Of a DNA stretch of 34,365 bases, positions 15,636 to 23,116 are shown one piece after another; positions within the stretch are counted from its first letter, which is position 1, and the number at the start of each line of letters is the position of its first letter. Made by a program: the position numbers and the translations under genes. Source of the stretch: Achromobacter denitrificans NBRC 15125. Its GTDB lineage: Bacteria; Pseudomonadota; Gammaproteobacteria; Burkholderiales; Burkholderiaceae_B. The notes beneath the pieces were generated by a model. It worked only from the letters and a program-made list of their open reading frames with translations. It made no database searches and was not told the DNA's origin. Where the stretch lies: NCBI RefSeq assembly GCF_001571365.1, contig NZ_BCTQ01000055.1:1-34365 (forward strand). The letters run 5' to 3'.

Positions 15636-15654
15636 CGGGCACATCCGCTTGCAA
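15636..15654 (+). promoter_or_regulatory. Off-spaced sigma-54-like element before the gene at 15731
   Basis: GGGCAC and TTGCA are present, but GG (15638-15639) and GC (15651-15652) are 11 bases apart, one more than sigma-54 tolerates well. It sits 78 nt before the ATG, where a promoter is expected, back to back with the promoter at 15610-15628. It may be weak or dead. Confidence 0.3.
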
Positions 15655-15730
15655 TTTGACGGGGCAGGGGGTTTTTTCGCGCGTCGGGCCGCCGTAGGAT
15701 GAAAGGCCGGACTTCACCCAGGAGACCCGT

Positions 15731-15982
15731 ATGAAACCCGCAAGCAAGCCTGCGCGACGCCAGCCTGGCCACGACCGGAAACAACCGGAAGACAACGCTA
15801 AGATACTGCCGCCAAGCGGTCCCGTCGACGTTCCACGCATGCCGGATAAACCAGACCCCTCCACCCCGGACGAAGCTGCGCGCGACGCCCGCCCCGTGGT
15901 CGACAACAGCAACGAATCGAACTGGGCGGACGGCTCGGCGCCGCAGCCGCGCGCGAAGAACGCGCGCTCATCGATTCTTTGA
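15731..15982 (+). CDS. Small disordered Pro/Asp/Lys-rich protein
   Basis: This is 83 residues, opening MKPASKPARRQPGHDRKQPE and ending with a basic tail (RAKNARSSIL). It is hydrophilic throughout, rich in Pro, Asp, Arg and Asn, without a signal peptide or membrane segment, so probably intrinsically disordered. CAGGAGACC supports the ATG. Its 3' end overlaps that of the topoisomerase gene by 15 bp on the opposite strand. It resembles in composition the other tiny hydrophilic proteins of this region. The function is unknown. Confidence 0.65.
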   Translation: MKPASKPARRQPGHDRKQPEDNAKILPPSGPVDVPRMPDKPDPSTPDEAARDARPVVDNSNESNWADGSAPQPRAKNARSSIL

Positions 15983-17035
15983 GGCCGGCGCCTGCGCGGC
16001 GGCCGCGGATTCTTCCCGCAGGAAGGCGAGCAGGCGGCGTTCGTCCGCGCTCAGCCCCCTGGGGCCGGAAGGGGCCGCCGCCCGGGCCGGCAGACGGCCA
16101 TCCAGATAGGCCGCCAGAATAGCGGGATGCACGTAACAGGCCCGACATACGGCGGGCGTATTCGCCAGGCGCGCCGACACGTCGCGGATGACATCCACCA
16201 CCGTTTGACGCGCCTGGCCCGAATCGGCGGCGGGCCGCCCCTGCAAGGCCGAGTAGGCAAGCACCGATCCGGCCCAGGTCCGATAGTGCTTGGCCGTGAA
16301 GTCGCCCGCGCCTGCTCCGCGCAGATAGGCATTGACCGCGCCGGAATCCACCGGATGAATTCCTCCCTCCTCATCCACGTACTGGAACAGCTGCTGGCCC
16401 GGGATGTCCATGCAGCGCTTGATCACGCGCGCGACGCGCCGATCGGCAACCGCGACGTCGTGCGCCACACCGCTCTTGCCCTTGAACCGGAACCGTATCC
16501 GGCTGCCGGCCACGCTGGCATGGCGGCGTTTGAGCGTGGTCAGGCCATAGGAACGGTTGCTGCGCGCATACTCGCGCGCGCCGATACGGATGAGCGTGGA
16601 TTCCAGCAGCTTCACCAGAACGGCAATCACCTTTTCCTGGGACAACCCGGGCGCCTGCATGTCGCGTTCCGCCTGTCGGCGGATGCGGGGCAGCGCCAGG
16701 CCGAAAGCCACCAGATTCTGGTACTTGTCGGCGTCGCGCACCGCCGTCCAGTCGGGATGGTAGCGGTACTGCTTGCGCCCGCGGGCGTCGCGCCCCGTGG
16801 CCTGCAAGTGGCCGCGAGGCGTGGCGCAGATCCACACGGATTCGTAGGCCGGCGGAATGGCCAGGGCCTCGATGCGCGCGATCTCGCGGGCGTCGCGGAT
16901 GCGCTTGCCGCGGGTGTTCAGGTAGGCGAACGCGCTGCCGTTGACCCGGACGCGCGCGTAGCCGGCCTGGGTGTCGTCCACATAGACGAGTCCCGCGTCC
17001 AGGGAGGCGGGCGGGGCGGGGGAGGAGGGTTTCAT
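15968..17035 (-). CDS. DNA topoisomerase IB (poxvirus/bacterial type)
   Basis: This is 355 residues, usual for bacterial TopIB. The N-terminal domain (~18-90) has the signature PPAYESVWICATPRGHLQATGRDARGRKQYRYHPDW, split here across the strand-swivel region. The catalytic domain has the Arg/Lys/His set in RRHASV...RFRFKGKSG and KHYRTWAGS, and the nucleophile Tyr301 in VCRACYVHP. It nicks one strand via a 3'-phosphotyrosyl link and relaxes supercoils. CGGAGACCGG precedes the ATG. It has a sigma-54 promoter 36 nt upstream, back to back with that of the next gene. Confidence 0.93.
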   Translation of the reverse strand: MKPSSPAPPASLDAGLVYVDDTQAGYARVRVNGSAFAYLNTRGKRIRDAREIARIEALAIPPAYESVWICATPRGHLQATGRDARGRKQYRYHPDWTAVRDADKYQNLVAFGLALPRIRRQAERDMQAPGLSQEKVIAVLVKLLESTLIRIGAREYARSNRSYGLTTLKRRHASVAGSRIRFRFKGKSGVAHDVAVADRRVARVIKRCMDIPGQQLFQYVDEEGGIHPVDSGAVNAYLRGAGAGDFTAKHYRTWAGSVLAYSALQGRPAADSGQARQTVVDVIRDVSARLANTPAVCRACYVHPAILAAYLDGRLPARAAAPSGPRGLSADERRLLAFLREESAAAAQAPASKNR

Positions 17036-17068
17036 CCGGTCTCCGTAGGCTCGGGCGACGGCGCCCGC

Positions 17069-17087
17069 TCAGCATCCGGCGTGCCCG
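17069..17087 (-). promoter_or_regulatory. Sigma-54 promoter of the topoisomerase IB gene
   Basis: On the minus strand it reads GGGCACG-CCGG-ATGCTG, GG (17085-17084) and GC (17073-17072), spaced by 10, 36 nt before the ATG. The -12 element has A for the first T. A CGGGCG/CGCCCG hairpin lies in the leader. Confidence 0.7.
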
Positions 17088-17098
17088 CGGTCCGCTGG

Positions 17099-17117
17099 TG
17101 GGAACGGCGCTTGCTGA
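17099..17117 (+). promoter_or_regulatory. Sigma-54 promoter of the 17147-17510 unit
   Basis: It reads GGGAACG-GCGC-TTGCTG, GG (17101-17102) and GC (17113-17114), spaced by 10, 32 nt before the ATG. It is back to back with the topoisomerase promoter, with 15 bases between the two GG pairs. Confidence 0.75.
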
Positions 17118-17146
17118 TCAGGGCGAGGATTCCCAAGGAGGCCTTC

Positions 17147-17308
17147 ATGCAAGCCGTTCTACACCTGCACGTTCCACCCAAGCCGGACCCGATTCCGCCG
17201 GGCTCGCCACCGGGCGACCTGCCCGTGGATCCCGACACCGATGAGCCCGATGTCGATCTGCCCCCGCTTTCCCCGCCCGGCAAGGAAATCACCCCGCCAG
17301 GGAAGTGA
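17147..17308 (+). CDS. Small Pro/Asp-rich protein
   Basis: This 53-residue protein has AAGGAGG seven bases before the ATG, an excellent ribosome site. After MQAVLHLHVPPKPDPIPPG it is a run of Pro with Asp, Gly and Glu (PDTDEPDVDLPPLSPPGKE), so it cannot fold as a helix and is probably extended. There is no signal peptide. It is likely co-transcribed with the DUF3309 gene 49 bp downstream, from the sigma-54 promoter at 17099-17117. The function is unknown. Confidence 0.7.
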   Translation: MQAVLHLHVPPKPDPIPPGSPPGDLPVDPDTDEPDVDLPPLSPPGKEITPPGK

Positions 17309-17357
17309 TGACCGCGAGCCATCCAATAACTCGAATCGATAAAGACGAGGAGTCGCC

Positions 17358-17510
17358 ATGTCGACCATTCTGCTGATCATCCTCATCCTGCTGGTCCTGG
17401 GCGCCGTGCCCGCCTGGCCGTACAGCCGGGGCTGGGGCTACTACCCCAGCGGCATCCTGGGCATCCTGCTGATCGTGCTGATCGTGATGCTGCTGACCGG
17501 CCGCTTATAG
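17358..17510 (+). CDS. DUF3309 family tiny membrane protein
   Basis: This is 50 residues: a first membrane helix (STILLIILILLVLGAVPAW), a short aromatic/Gly loop (PYSRGWGYYPSG) and a second helix (ILGILLIVLIVMLLTGRL). The LLVLGAVPAWPYSRGWGYYPSG core is the DUF3309 signature. GACGAGGAG precedes the ATG. These small inner-membrane proteins are common beside stress genes; the role is unknown. Confidence 0.88.
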   Translation: MSTILLIILILLVLGAVPAWPYSRGWGYYPSGILGILLIVLIVMLLTGRL

Positions 17511-17527
17511 CGTCTGCCCCGCCGGCG

Positions 17528-17543
17528 CCCCGCGCAAGCGGGG
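17528..17543 (+). terminator. GCAA-loop hairpin after the DUF3309 gene
   Basis: CCCCGC-GCAA-GCGGGG, a 6-bp stem capped by a GNRA tetraloop, begins 17 bases after the stop. There is no T-run. Confidence 0.45.
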
Positions 17544-17567
17544 GCCGGCACGCGGGTGCGCGCATTG

Positions 17568-17589
17568 CCCGCCGGCCAGGGCCGGCGGG
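17568..17589. terminator. 10-bp palindrome before the dehydrogenase gene
   Basis: CCCGCCGGCC-AG-GGCCGGCGGG is a near-continuous palindrome with 10-bp arms, 70 bases before the dehydrogenase ATG. It may complete termination with the previous hairpin, or be a protein-binding site. Confidence 0.35.
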
Positions 17590-17659
17590 TGGCGCGCGCG
17601 GGCGGCGAAGCGTAAGATGCCCGGGTTTTTGCGCAGCTTCGCCCTCCGCGGCACCCCCC

Positions 17660-18652
17660 ATGACCATTCCCCTGCTTATCCTCATAGAAAGCGTGCAGGA
17701 CTACCTGCCCGCGTTCGAGTCGCGCGGTTTCCGCGTCATCTATGCGCCTACCGCCGAAGCGCGGGCCCAGGCCATCCGCGACCATGCGGCCGAGATCCGC
17801 ATCGTGCTCACGCGCGGCGCCACCGGCTGTTACGCCGACGAGATCGCGGCGCTCCCCGCGCTCGAAATGATCTGCTCGCTGGGAGTGGGGTACGAGAACA
17901 TCGATCTCGCCGCAGCGGCCGCGCGCGGCATCGTGGTGACCAACGGCCCCGGCGCGAACGCGGTGGCGGTGGCCGACCACGCCATGGCGCTCCTGCTGGG
18001 CGCCGCGCGGCGCCTGCCCCAGGCCGACGCCTGGGTGCGCCAGGGCCATTGGAGCGGCTTCATGGGCCCGCAGATCACCGGCAAGCGGCTGGGCATCCTG
18101 GGCCTGGGCACCATCGGGATGGAGATCGCCCGGCGCGGCGCCAACGGCTTCGGCATGCAGGTCGGTTATTACAACCGGCGCGCCCGGCCCGATTGCGGCC
18201 ATACCTATTTCGACAGCCCGCGCGCGCTGGCCGCGGCGTCGGATTTCCTGGTGGTGGCCACGCCCGGCGGCGCGGGCACGAGGCATTTGGTCGATGCCGA
18301 GGTGCTGGAAGCGCTGGGGCCGGGCGGCTACCTCATCAATATCGCGCGCGGCAGCGTCGTCGATACCCAGGCCCTGATCGCGGCGCTGGCCGCAGGCCGC
18401 ATCGCCGGCGCGGGCCTGGACGTGGTGGATGGCGAACCGGTCATCCCGGAAGCCCTCAAGCGTCTCGACAACGTGGTGCTGACGCCCCATAGCGCGGGCC
18501 GGTCTCCGGAAGCGGTGGACGCCACGGTGGCGCTGTTCCTGGAGAATGCCGGCGCGCATTTCGCCGGCAGGCCCGTGCTGACGCCCGTGGCGGCGAGCGC
18601 CGCCCCGGGCGTGGCCGGCCAGGAGAACCCGCAGGCTAGTGGGAGAACATGA
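17660..18652 (+). CDS. D-isomer-specific 2-hydroxyacid dehydrogenase
   Basis: This is 330 residues. The NAD(P)-binding fold has LGILGLGTIGMEIARRGANG (GxGxxG). The catalytic Arg is in NIARGSVVD, the Glu in DVVDGEPVIPEALKRLDNV and the His in TPHSAG. It interconverts 2-keto and D-2-hydroxy acids; the hydrophobic active-site neighbourhood and the GVGYENIDL segment are like glyoxylate/hydroxypyruvate reductases. No strong ribosome site precedes the ATG. Its 3' end overlaps the universal stress gene by 17 bp on the other strand. No -24/-12 site is seen, so it seems outside the sigma-54 set. The exact substrate is not set by sequence. Confidence 0.92.
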   Translation: MTIPLLILIESVQDYLPAFESRGFRVIYAPTAEARAQAIRDHAAEIRIVLTRGATGCYADEIAALPALEMICSLGVGYENIDLAAAAARGIVVTNGPGANAVAVADHAMALLLGAARRLPQADAWVRQGHWSGFMGPQITGKRLGILGLGTIGMEIARRGANGFGMQVGYYNRRARPDCGHTYFDSPRALAAASDFLVVATPGGAGTRHLVDAEVLEALGPGGYLINIARGSVVDTQALIAALAAGRIAGAGLDVVDGEPVIPEALKRLDNVVLTPHSAGRSPEAVDATVALFLENAGAHFAGRPVLTPVAASAAPGVAGQENPQASGRT

Positions 18653-19469
18653 CCGGCACGGTCATGCTCTTCAGGATGGACGCGGTGGCGCCGCCCAGGG
18701 CCCATTGGCGGAACTTGCTGTGGCCGTACGCGCCCATGACGAGCAGGTCCGCGCTGTGGTCGGCGGCGGCATTCAGGATGGTGCTGCCCACGCCCACGCC
18801 CTTGATGTCGCGGCGCACGTGGTCGGGCGCCGGCATGCCCTGCGCCACGCAATAGGAGGCCAGGTCCTCGAAGGGAATCTCGCCCTTGCCGGCGGATTCG
18901 CCTTCGTCCATGGTCAGCACGATCATGTGCGAGGCCAGCCGCAGGATGGGCGCGGCGTCGGCCAGGGCGCGGGCGGCCTCGCGGCTGCCGTCCCAGCAGC
19001 ACAGCACGCGGTCGCCGATGACGGGGAAGTCGCCGCTGGACGGCAGCGCCAGCACGGGGCGGCCCGCGGTCAGCAGCGTCTGTTCGACGAACTCGATTTC
19101 ATGGGCGGCTTCGACGTCCTGGCGGTTTTCCTGGCTGACGATGATGAGGTCGCTGGCGCGGCCGAGCGCGGCCACCGTGGCGCTGGGCGATGCATTCCCC
19201 GCGCGCACCACGGCCGGCACGTCGGCGGAGGAGGCGGCCGCCAGGAAGCCGTTCTGCACCGCGTCGCGGCTTTGCGTCTGCAATTCCTTCATCACGGCGG
19301 TCGCGCGGGACATGAGCACGGATTCGCCGTAGTAATACTGGGGCGGCGCGGCGTTGGCGTAGATGCCGACCAGCTCGGCCTTGTGACGCTTGGCCAGGGC
19401 GATCGCCGCATCGGTGCGGCGCTTGCAGTCGAATCCGTGGTCGAGGTGGACGGAAATGCGGCGGTACAT
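18636..19469 (-). CDS. Universal stress protein (two-domain)
   Basis: This is 277 residues, about twice a single UspA domain. The first half begins MYRRISVHLDHGFDCKRRTD and has a degenerate nucleotide site. The second half carries the ATP-binding motif G-x2-G-x9-G in MGAYGHSKFRQWALGGATAS followed by the closing VPVMFSH strand. AAGGAGG sits six bases before the ATG. These proteins support survival under starvation, oxygen or envelope stress. I found no GG-N10-GC element in the 114 bp before it, so its promoter is not identified. Confidence 0.92.
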   Translation of the reverse strand: MYRRISVHLDHGFDCKRRTDAAIALAKRHKAELVGIYANAAPPQYYYGESVLMSRATAVMKELQTQSRDAVQNGFLAAASSADVPAVVRAGNASPSATVAALGRASDLIIVSQENRQDVEAAHEIEFVEQTLLTAGRPVLALPSSGDFPVIGDRVLCCWDGSREAARALADAAPILRLASHMIVLTMDEGESAGKGEIPFEDLASYCVAQGMPAPDHVRRDIKGVGVGSTILNAAADHSADLLVMGAYGHSKFRQWALGGATASILKSMTVPVMFSH

Positions 19470-19583
19470 ATGGGCCTCCTTGGTTTGGCGTTCGTTCATG
19501 ACATGGTTGCGCGTTCCGCCGGAAAGGCCCTTGATACGCGTCAACCTGCCGCCAGTTTCCTGGACGGCGCGCAAACATTCGCT

Positions 19584-21707
19584 TCAAGGCGCGGGCGGCG
19601 CGCGCTCCACGCGTTCCCGCAACTGGCGTATCTGCCGCGCCTGCTGGGCGATGCGGTCCAGCGGCCCGGCCAGGTCGGCGCTGGCCCGCGCCACGGCCGC
19701 GGGCGGCGCCAATGAGCGCGCCCCGGGCGCCGGCGCGTCGTCGGCCGGATGCAGCGCGCCGGCCAGGGCCTCGCCATACTCGCGCAGCGCGGCCGCGGGC
19801 GCCGTATCGGCGGCCAGCGGCGGCTGGATTTCCAGCACCGTGCCGGCGGCCGTGATGCGCCGCATGGCGTTGAGCAGGTTCACGGCCGTGTCGACGTTGC
19901 GGTCGCGGTGCACCGGATTCTGCTGCAGCCGCTGCAGCGACGCCTGGGCATTGTCGGCGGACAGGCAGGCCTCGCGGCGCAGCGCCACCACGTCCGGCGC
20001 GCCGCCGTCGCCGGCCTTGCGCCGGCTCAGGGCCAGCACGTAGGCGGCATGGCGCTCCAGCGCGCGCGCCAGCGCCCCGGCCAACAGGCGCGGCTCCTTC
20101 TCGGGCCACACCAGAAAGCCCACCAGAAGGGCCAGGATGCCGCCCAGCACGCTGTTGAACGCGCGCAGCGCGGCCAGCATGGGCTCGTAGATCTCGGGCT
20201 GCTGGATATGGGTCACCAGCACGAATTGCGAGGTGAGGAAAAAGGTGAACAGCGCGTAATGGATGGTGCGGGCGGCGAACGTTCCCAGGGCGATGGGCAG
20301 CACGGCCAGGGCGACCGACAGCGGGCTGCTCAATAACAGGCCCAGCAGCGACGCGCCGATGGCGCCGGCCACGCTGCCCGCCACGCGTTCCAGCGTGCGC
20401 TGCCAGGTGGTGGCGAAGTAGGGCTGCAGGATGAATACCAGCGTGAGCGACATCCAGTAGCCGTGGTTCACCGCGAAGGTCTTGGACAGCGCCACCGCGA
20501 TGGTGGCGCCGATGCCCACGCGCAAGGCGTGGCGGAAAGCGTCGGATTCGAAGCGCAGGTTCTGGCGCAGCGTGCGCCAGGCGCCGCGGGCGGGCGTTTC
20601 CGCCATCCGGTCGCGCGCGGGCAGGGCAGGCGCCTCGCCGTGATCGAAAAGCGATTGCGCCACGGCCTGGGCGGTCTGTTCCAGGCGGTCCAGGACCGGG
20701 GCCATGCTGGCCAGGTCGGGCGCATGCGCCAGGGCGCTGCCGCGCAGTTCGCGCAAGCCCGCGCCGTAATGCGCCAGCCGCTCGCGCAGGCATTCGGCCT
20801 GCCTCGCGTCGTTCACGTCCGAGGTGCTGGCGATGGCGTTGCACAAGGCCGCGTAGCGGTGCAGCGCCTGCGAAAGATGCGCGCCGGCGCTGCGGCCCAG
20901 CCAGCGCGGCGCGTTCGATTCCAGCAGGTCGGCGGCCGCCACCAGCCCGATGAAACTGTCTTCCGCGCTGTCCAGCAGATAGAGCAGCTGGTGGGCGCGA
21001 GCCCGCCGCGACGGCCGCGCGTCCTGGACTTCGCGGATCCGCCCGCGGGCGGCTTCCAGCGCCGCCCGCAAGGCGCCGCGCTGCGGCCGCGTGACCGCGC
21101 TCCAGGCCTGCGGCCCGACGGCGGGCGCCAGGCCCGAATACAGGTGGGCCAGCGCCGCGGCGAAATCGGCCAGGCTCCGGTAGCAATGCGCGACCGCGAG
21201 CGTGGCGTCCTTCCACGGACGGCGCCGCCAGACCAGCGCCGTCATCAGGATGGCCCAGATCGCGCCCGCCAGGAAGAAGCCGGTATAGGACAGGCTGGCC
21301 GCGAGCGTGGGCGCCGGGAGTTCGGCGGCGACGACGAAACCGGCCGATAGCAGGGTGCCGACGATGGCCGCGGCCGGCCCCAGCACGCGCAGCAAACCGC
21401 CAAACGTGCAGCAAAGAAATGTCAGAGGCAATAGCAACAAAAGGTGTCCGGCGCTGGCGCTGGCCAGGAAGCAGAACAGCGCGCCGATCAGGCCCAGCGC
21501 CAGCATGGCGCCGGCGCGTTGGCGCAGCGGCCCGCCGGGATCGCCGAAGCAGGCCCAGAACGCGGCGATGGCGGTCCAGCCCAGGCGGGGCTCATCGGCC
21601 AGCACCGCCAGGATGACCGGCGCCGCGCTGATGGCGGCGGCTTGCAGGGCGTCGAGCCACAGGACGTTGCGCGCCAGGGCGCGCCAACGGGAAAGCAGGT
21701 TCGTCAC
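19584..21707 (-). CDS. FUSC-family membrane protein (YccS/AaeB-like exporter)
   Basis: This is 707 residues with a GTG start at 21707. Two membrane blocks are visible, each with several helices: ~15-160 (LQAAAISAAPVILAVL, MLALGLIGALFCFLAS, HLLLLLPLTFLCC) and ~395-530 (VGIGATIAVALSKTFAVNHG, SLTLVFILQPYFATTWQRT, SVALAVLPIALGTFAART). Large cytosolic helical domains follow each. YWMSLTLVFILQPYFATTWQRTLERV matches the FUSC signature of p-hydroxybenzoate-efflux (AaeB) and YccS relatives. Substrate unknown, perhaps aromatic acids. A possible sigma-54 promoter lies 154 nt upstream. Confidence 0.87.
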   Translation of the reverse strand: MTNLLSRWRALARNVLWLDALQAAAISAAPVILAVLADEPRLGWTAIAAFWACFGDPGGPLRQRAGAMLALGLIGALFCFLASASAGHLLLLLPLTFLCCTFGGLLRVLGPAAAIVGTLLSAGFVVAAELPAPTLAASLSYTGFFLAGAIWAILMTALVWRRRPWKDATLAVAHCYRSLADFAAALAHLYSGLAPAVGPQAWSAVTRPQRGALRAALEAARGRIREVQDARPSRRARAHQLLYLLDSAEDSFIGLVAAADLLESNAPRWLGRSAGAHLSQALHRYAALCNAIASTSDVNDARQAECLRERLAHYGAGLRELRGSALAHAPDLASMAPVLDRLEQTAQAVAQSLFDHGEAPALPARDRMAETPARGAWRTLRQNLRFESDAFRHALRVGIGATIAVALSKTFAVNHGYWMSLTLVFILQPYFATTWQRTLERVAGSVAGAIGASLLGLLLSSPLSVALAVLPIALGTFAARTIHYALFTFFLTSQFVLVTHIQQPEIYEPMLAALRAFNSVLGGILALLVGFLVWPEKEPRLLAGALARALERHAAYVLALSRRKAGDGGAPDVVALRREACLSADNAQASLQRLQQNPVHRDRNVDTAVNLLNAMRRITAAGTVLEIQPPLAADTAPAAALREYGEALAGALHPADDAPAPGARSLAPPAAVARASADLAGPLDRIAQQARQIRQLRERVERAPPAP

Positions 21708-21994
21708 GCTAGGAATCGAAGCAGGAAGGGCGCCGCAAGGCGCGAAGCGCCAACCCTACCATGTCGACAAGGCGTCTCGTCGCGGCCCTTCCGCGGCCGG
21801 TTCGGCCGTGACGAAAGGCGCATACGAATAGTTACGTTTGTGTAGGTTCGGGGCCTCAATTGCAAAAGATTTGCCTGGAACAAACGTACGAAATCGCATA
21901 AAAATCTCTTAGCTGGGAATACTCACGTCCAATGTGCCTCTATCTGCGCCCGGACAGCGCAGGCTTTGCCCAGGGGCACGCAAGGAGCGTCGGA
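21708..21994. other. 287-bp divergent intergenic region (FUSC / EAL)
   Basis: This is the longest gene-free stretch. The half nearest FUSC is GC-rich; 21820-21920 is AT-rich (TACGAATAGTTACG, ATAAAAATCTCT) and is the likely promoter zone for both genes. Apart from the GG-N10-GC site noted I see no convincing promoter, RNA or repeat. Confidence 0.5.
21859..21877 (-). promoter_or_regulatory. Possible sigma-54 promoter of the FUSC gene
   Basis: On the minus strand it reads AGGCAAA-TCTT-TTGCAA, GG (21875-21874) and GC (21863-21862), spaced by 10. It lies in an AT-rich stretch but 154 nt before the start, farther than the other sites, and its spacer is unlike theirs. Confidence 0.4.
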
Positions 21995-22909
21995 ATGACG
22001 TCGAATCACGAGGCTTCCAGAAGCTCGGTGGCAAGCGACGATGAGATCGCCGCCATGGTTACAGGCAAGGATGGCCTGCGCATGCTCTTGCAGCCGCAGG
22101 TGGACCTCATGACAGGCAGGATCGTGTCGGCCGAAGCGCTGGCGCGCTGGCAGCACCCCCGGCTGGGCATCATCATGCCCGGCGAATTCATACCGGCCGT
22201 CAACCGGCTCGGCCTGGACCGAATCTTCTTCGAGCGCGTTTGCCTGCGCGTGATCGACATGCTGCTCGCCCTGCGCCGCGCGGGCATCGCGGTGCCGGTG
22301 GCGGTCAACGCGCCTGCATCCACCTTGTCCGACGAGCGCGCGGTGGATTTTCTGCTGGGCCGCATCCACGCCGCCGAACTGCCGGCCTCCCTGATCCGCG
22401 TGGAATTGACGGAAGACCAGCCCATCCGCGAACTGGACGTGCTGCGCGCCGCGCTGCTGAAGCTGGAAAACGCCGGCTGCGAGGTCAGCCTCGACGACTT
22501 CGGCACCGGCCATGCGTCCCTCAAGATGCTGTCGGCGATTCCGCTGTCCGAGGTGAAGATCGACCAGTATTTCGTTACGCGCATGCGCCGCAGCGCGGTG
22601 GCGTTCGAAGTGCTGCGCACCGCCGCCGAATTGGCCAACCGGCTCGGCCGCCGCGTGGTGGCGGAAGGGGTGGAGAACATGGCGGACATCCCCGCGCTGC
22701 GCGCCGCCGGCTGCCGTTACGGCCAGGGCTTCGCGCTGGGCCGCCCGATGCCGCTGGATGAATTGATGATGCGCCTGCGCACGCAGCGCGACCGCGGCGA
22801 CGCTCTGGCGGCGCCCGCTCCCTATGCCTCGCCCTGGCTGGACGCCTACGAAGACGTCACGCAGGAAGCCCGGCCGATCCGCCGCCCGCGCCACGTCACC
22901 ACGCAATAG
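21995..22909 (+). CDS. EAL-domain cyclic-di-GMP phosphodiesterase
   Basis: This is 304 residues, starting at an ATG with AAGGAG upstream. It is a stand-alone EAL domain: E47-A-L in AEALARW, Asn in VAVNAPASTL, Glu in RVELTED, the acidic pair in DDFGTGHASL, Lys in VKIDQYF, Glu in VAEGVEN and the final QGFALGRPM. All metal and catalytic positions appear intact, so it should hydrolyse cyclic-di-GMP to pGpG. There is no GGDEF or receiver domain. The last ~45 residues are disordered. Control must come from expression or a partner. Confidence 0.92.
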   Translation: MTSNHEASRSSVASDDEIAAMVTGKDGLRMLLQPQVDLMTGRIVSAEALARWQHPRLGIIMPGEFIPAVNRLGLDRIFFERVCLRVIDMLLALRRAGIAVPVAVNAPASTLSDERAVDFLLGRIHAAELPASLIRVELTEDQPIRELDVLRAALLKLENAGCEVSLDDFGTGHASLKMLSAIPLSEVKIDQYFVTRMRRSAVAFEVLRTAAELANRLGRRVVAEGVENMADIPALRAAGCRYGQGFALGRPMPLDELMMRLRTQRDRGDALAAPAPYASPWLDAYEDVTQEARPIRRPRHVTTQ

Positions 22910-23006
22910 CGCCTGGCGGCGACACGTCCCCGCGTAACGCATACCCCAAGCCGGCGCCACAGCCAGCGCAGAATTTACCGCAGGGATCCGGCCCTTACCG
23001 GTCCGT

Positions 23007-23023
23007 CCGCGCGCGCAGCGCGG
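23007..23023 (+). terminator. Possible hairpin after the EAL gene
   Basis: CCGCGC-GCGCA-GCGCGG forms a 6-bp stem about 100 bases after the stop, just before the next promoter. There is no T-run. Confidence 0.3.
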
Positions 23024-23055
23024 GCCGGCCCTCGCCGCGCGCCCGGCGGCGGTTT

Positions 23056-23074
23056 TGGGCACGCCGGTTGCTCT
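23056..23074 (+). promoter_or_regulatory. Sigma-54 promoter of the Gln-rich protein gene
   Basis: It reads GGGCACG-CCGG-TTGCTC, GG (23058-23059) and GC (23070-23071), spaced by 10, 45 nt before the ATG. An AGCGGA-GTGTG-TCCGCT hairpin lies in the leader just before the ribosome site. Confidence 0.78.
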
Positions 23075-23116
23075 TGATAGTCCAGCGGAGTGTGTCCGCT
23101 TATCAGGAGACTTGCA

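Noticed and set aside
17540..17560. Sigma-54 site before the dehydrogenase (GGCACGCGGGTGCGC)
   Set aside because: The -24 half looks good, but the GC falls one base off the required spacing and lies within terminator hairpins.
19470..19583. Sigma-54 site before the universal stress protein gene
   Set aside because: TGGCGGC and TTGACGC are present but no GG and GC lie 10 bases apart. A sigma-70 reading from TTGACG also lacks a -10 box.
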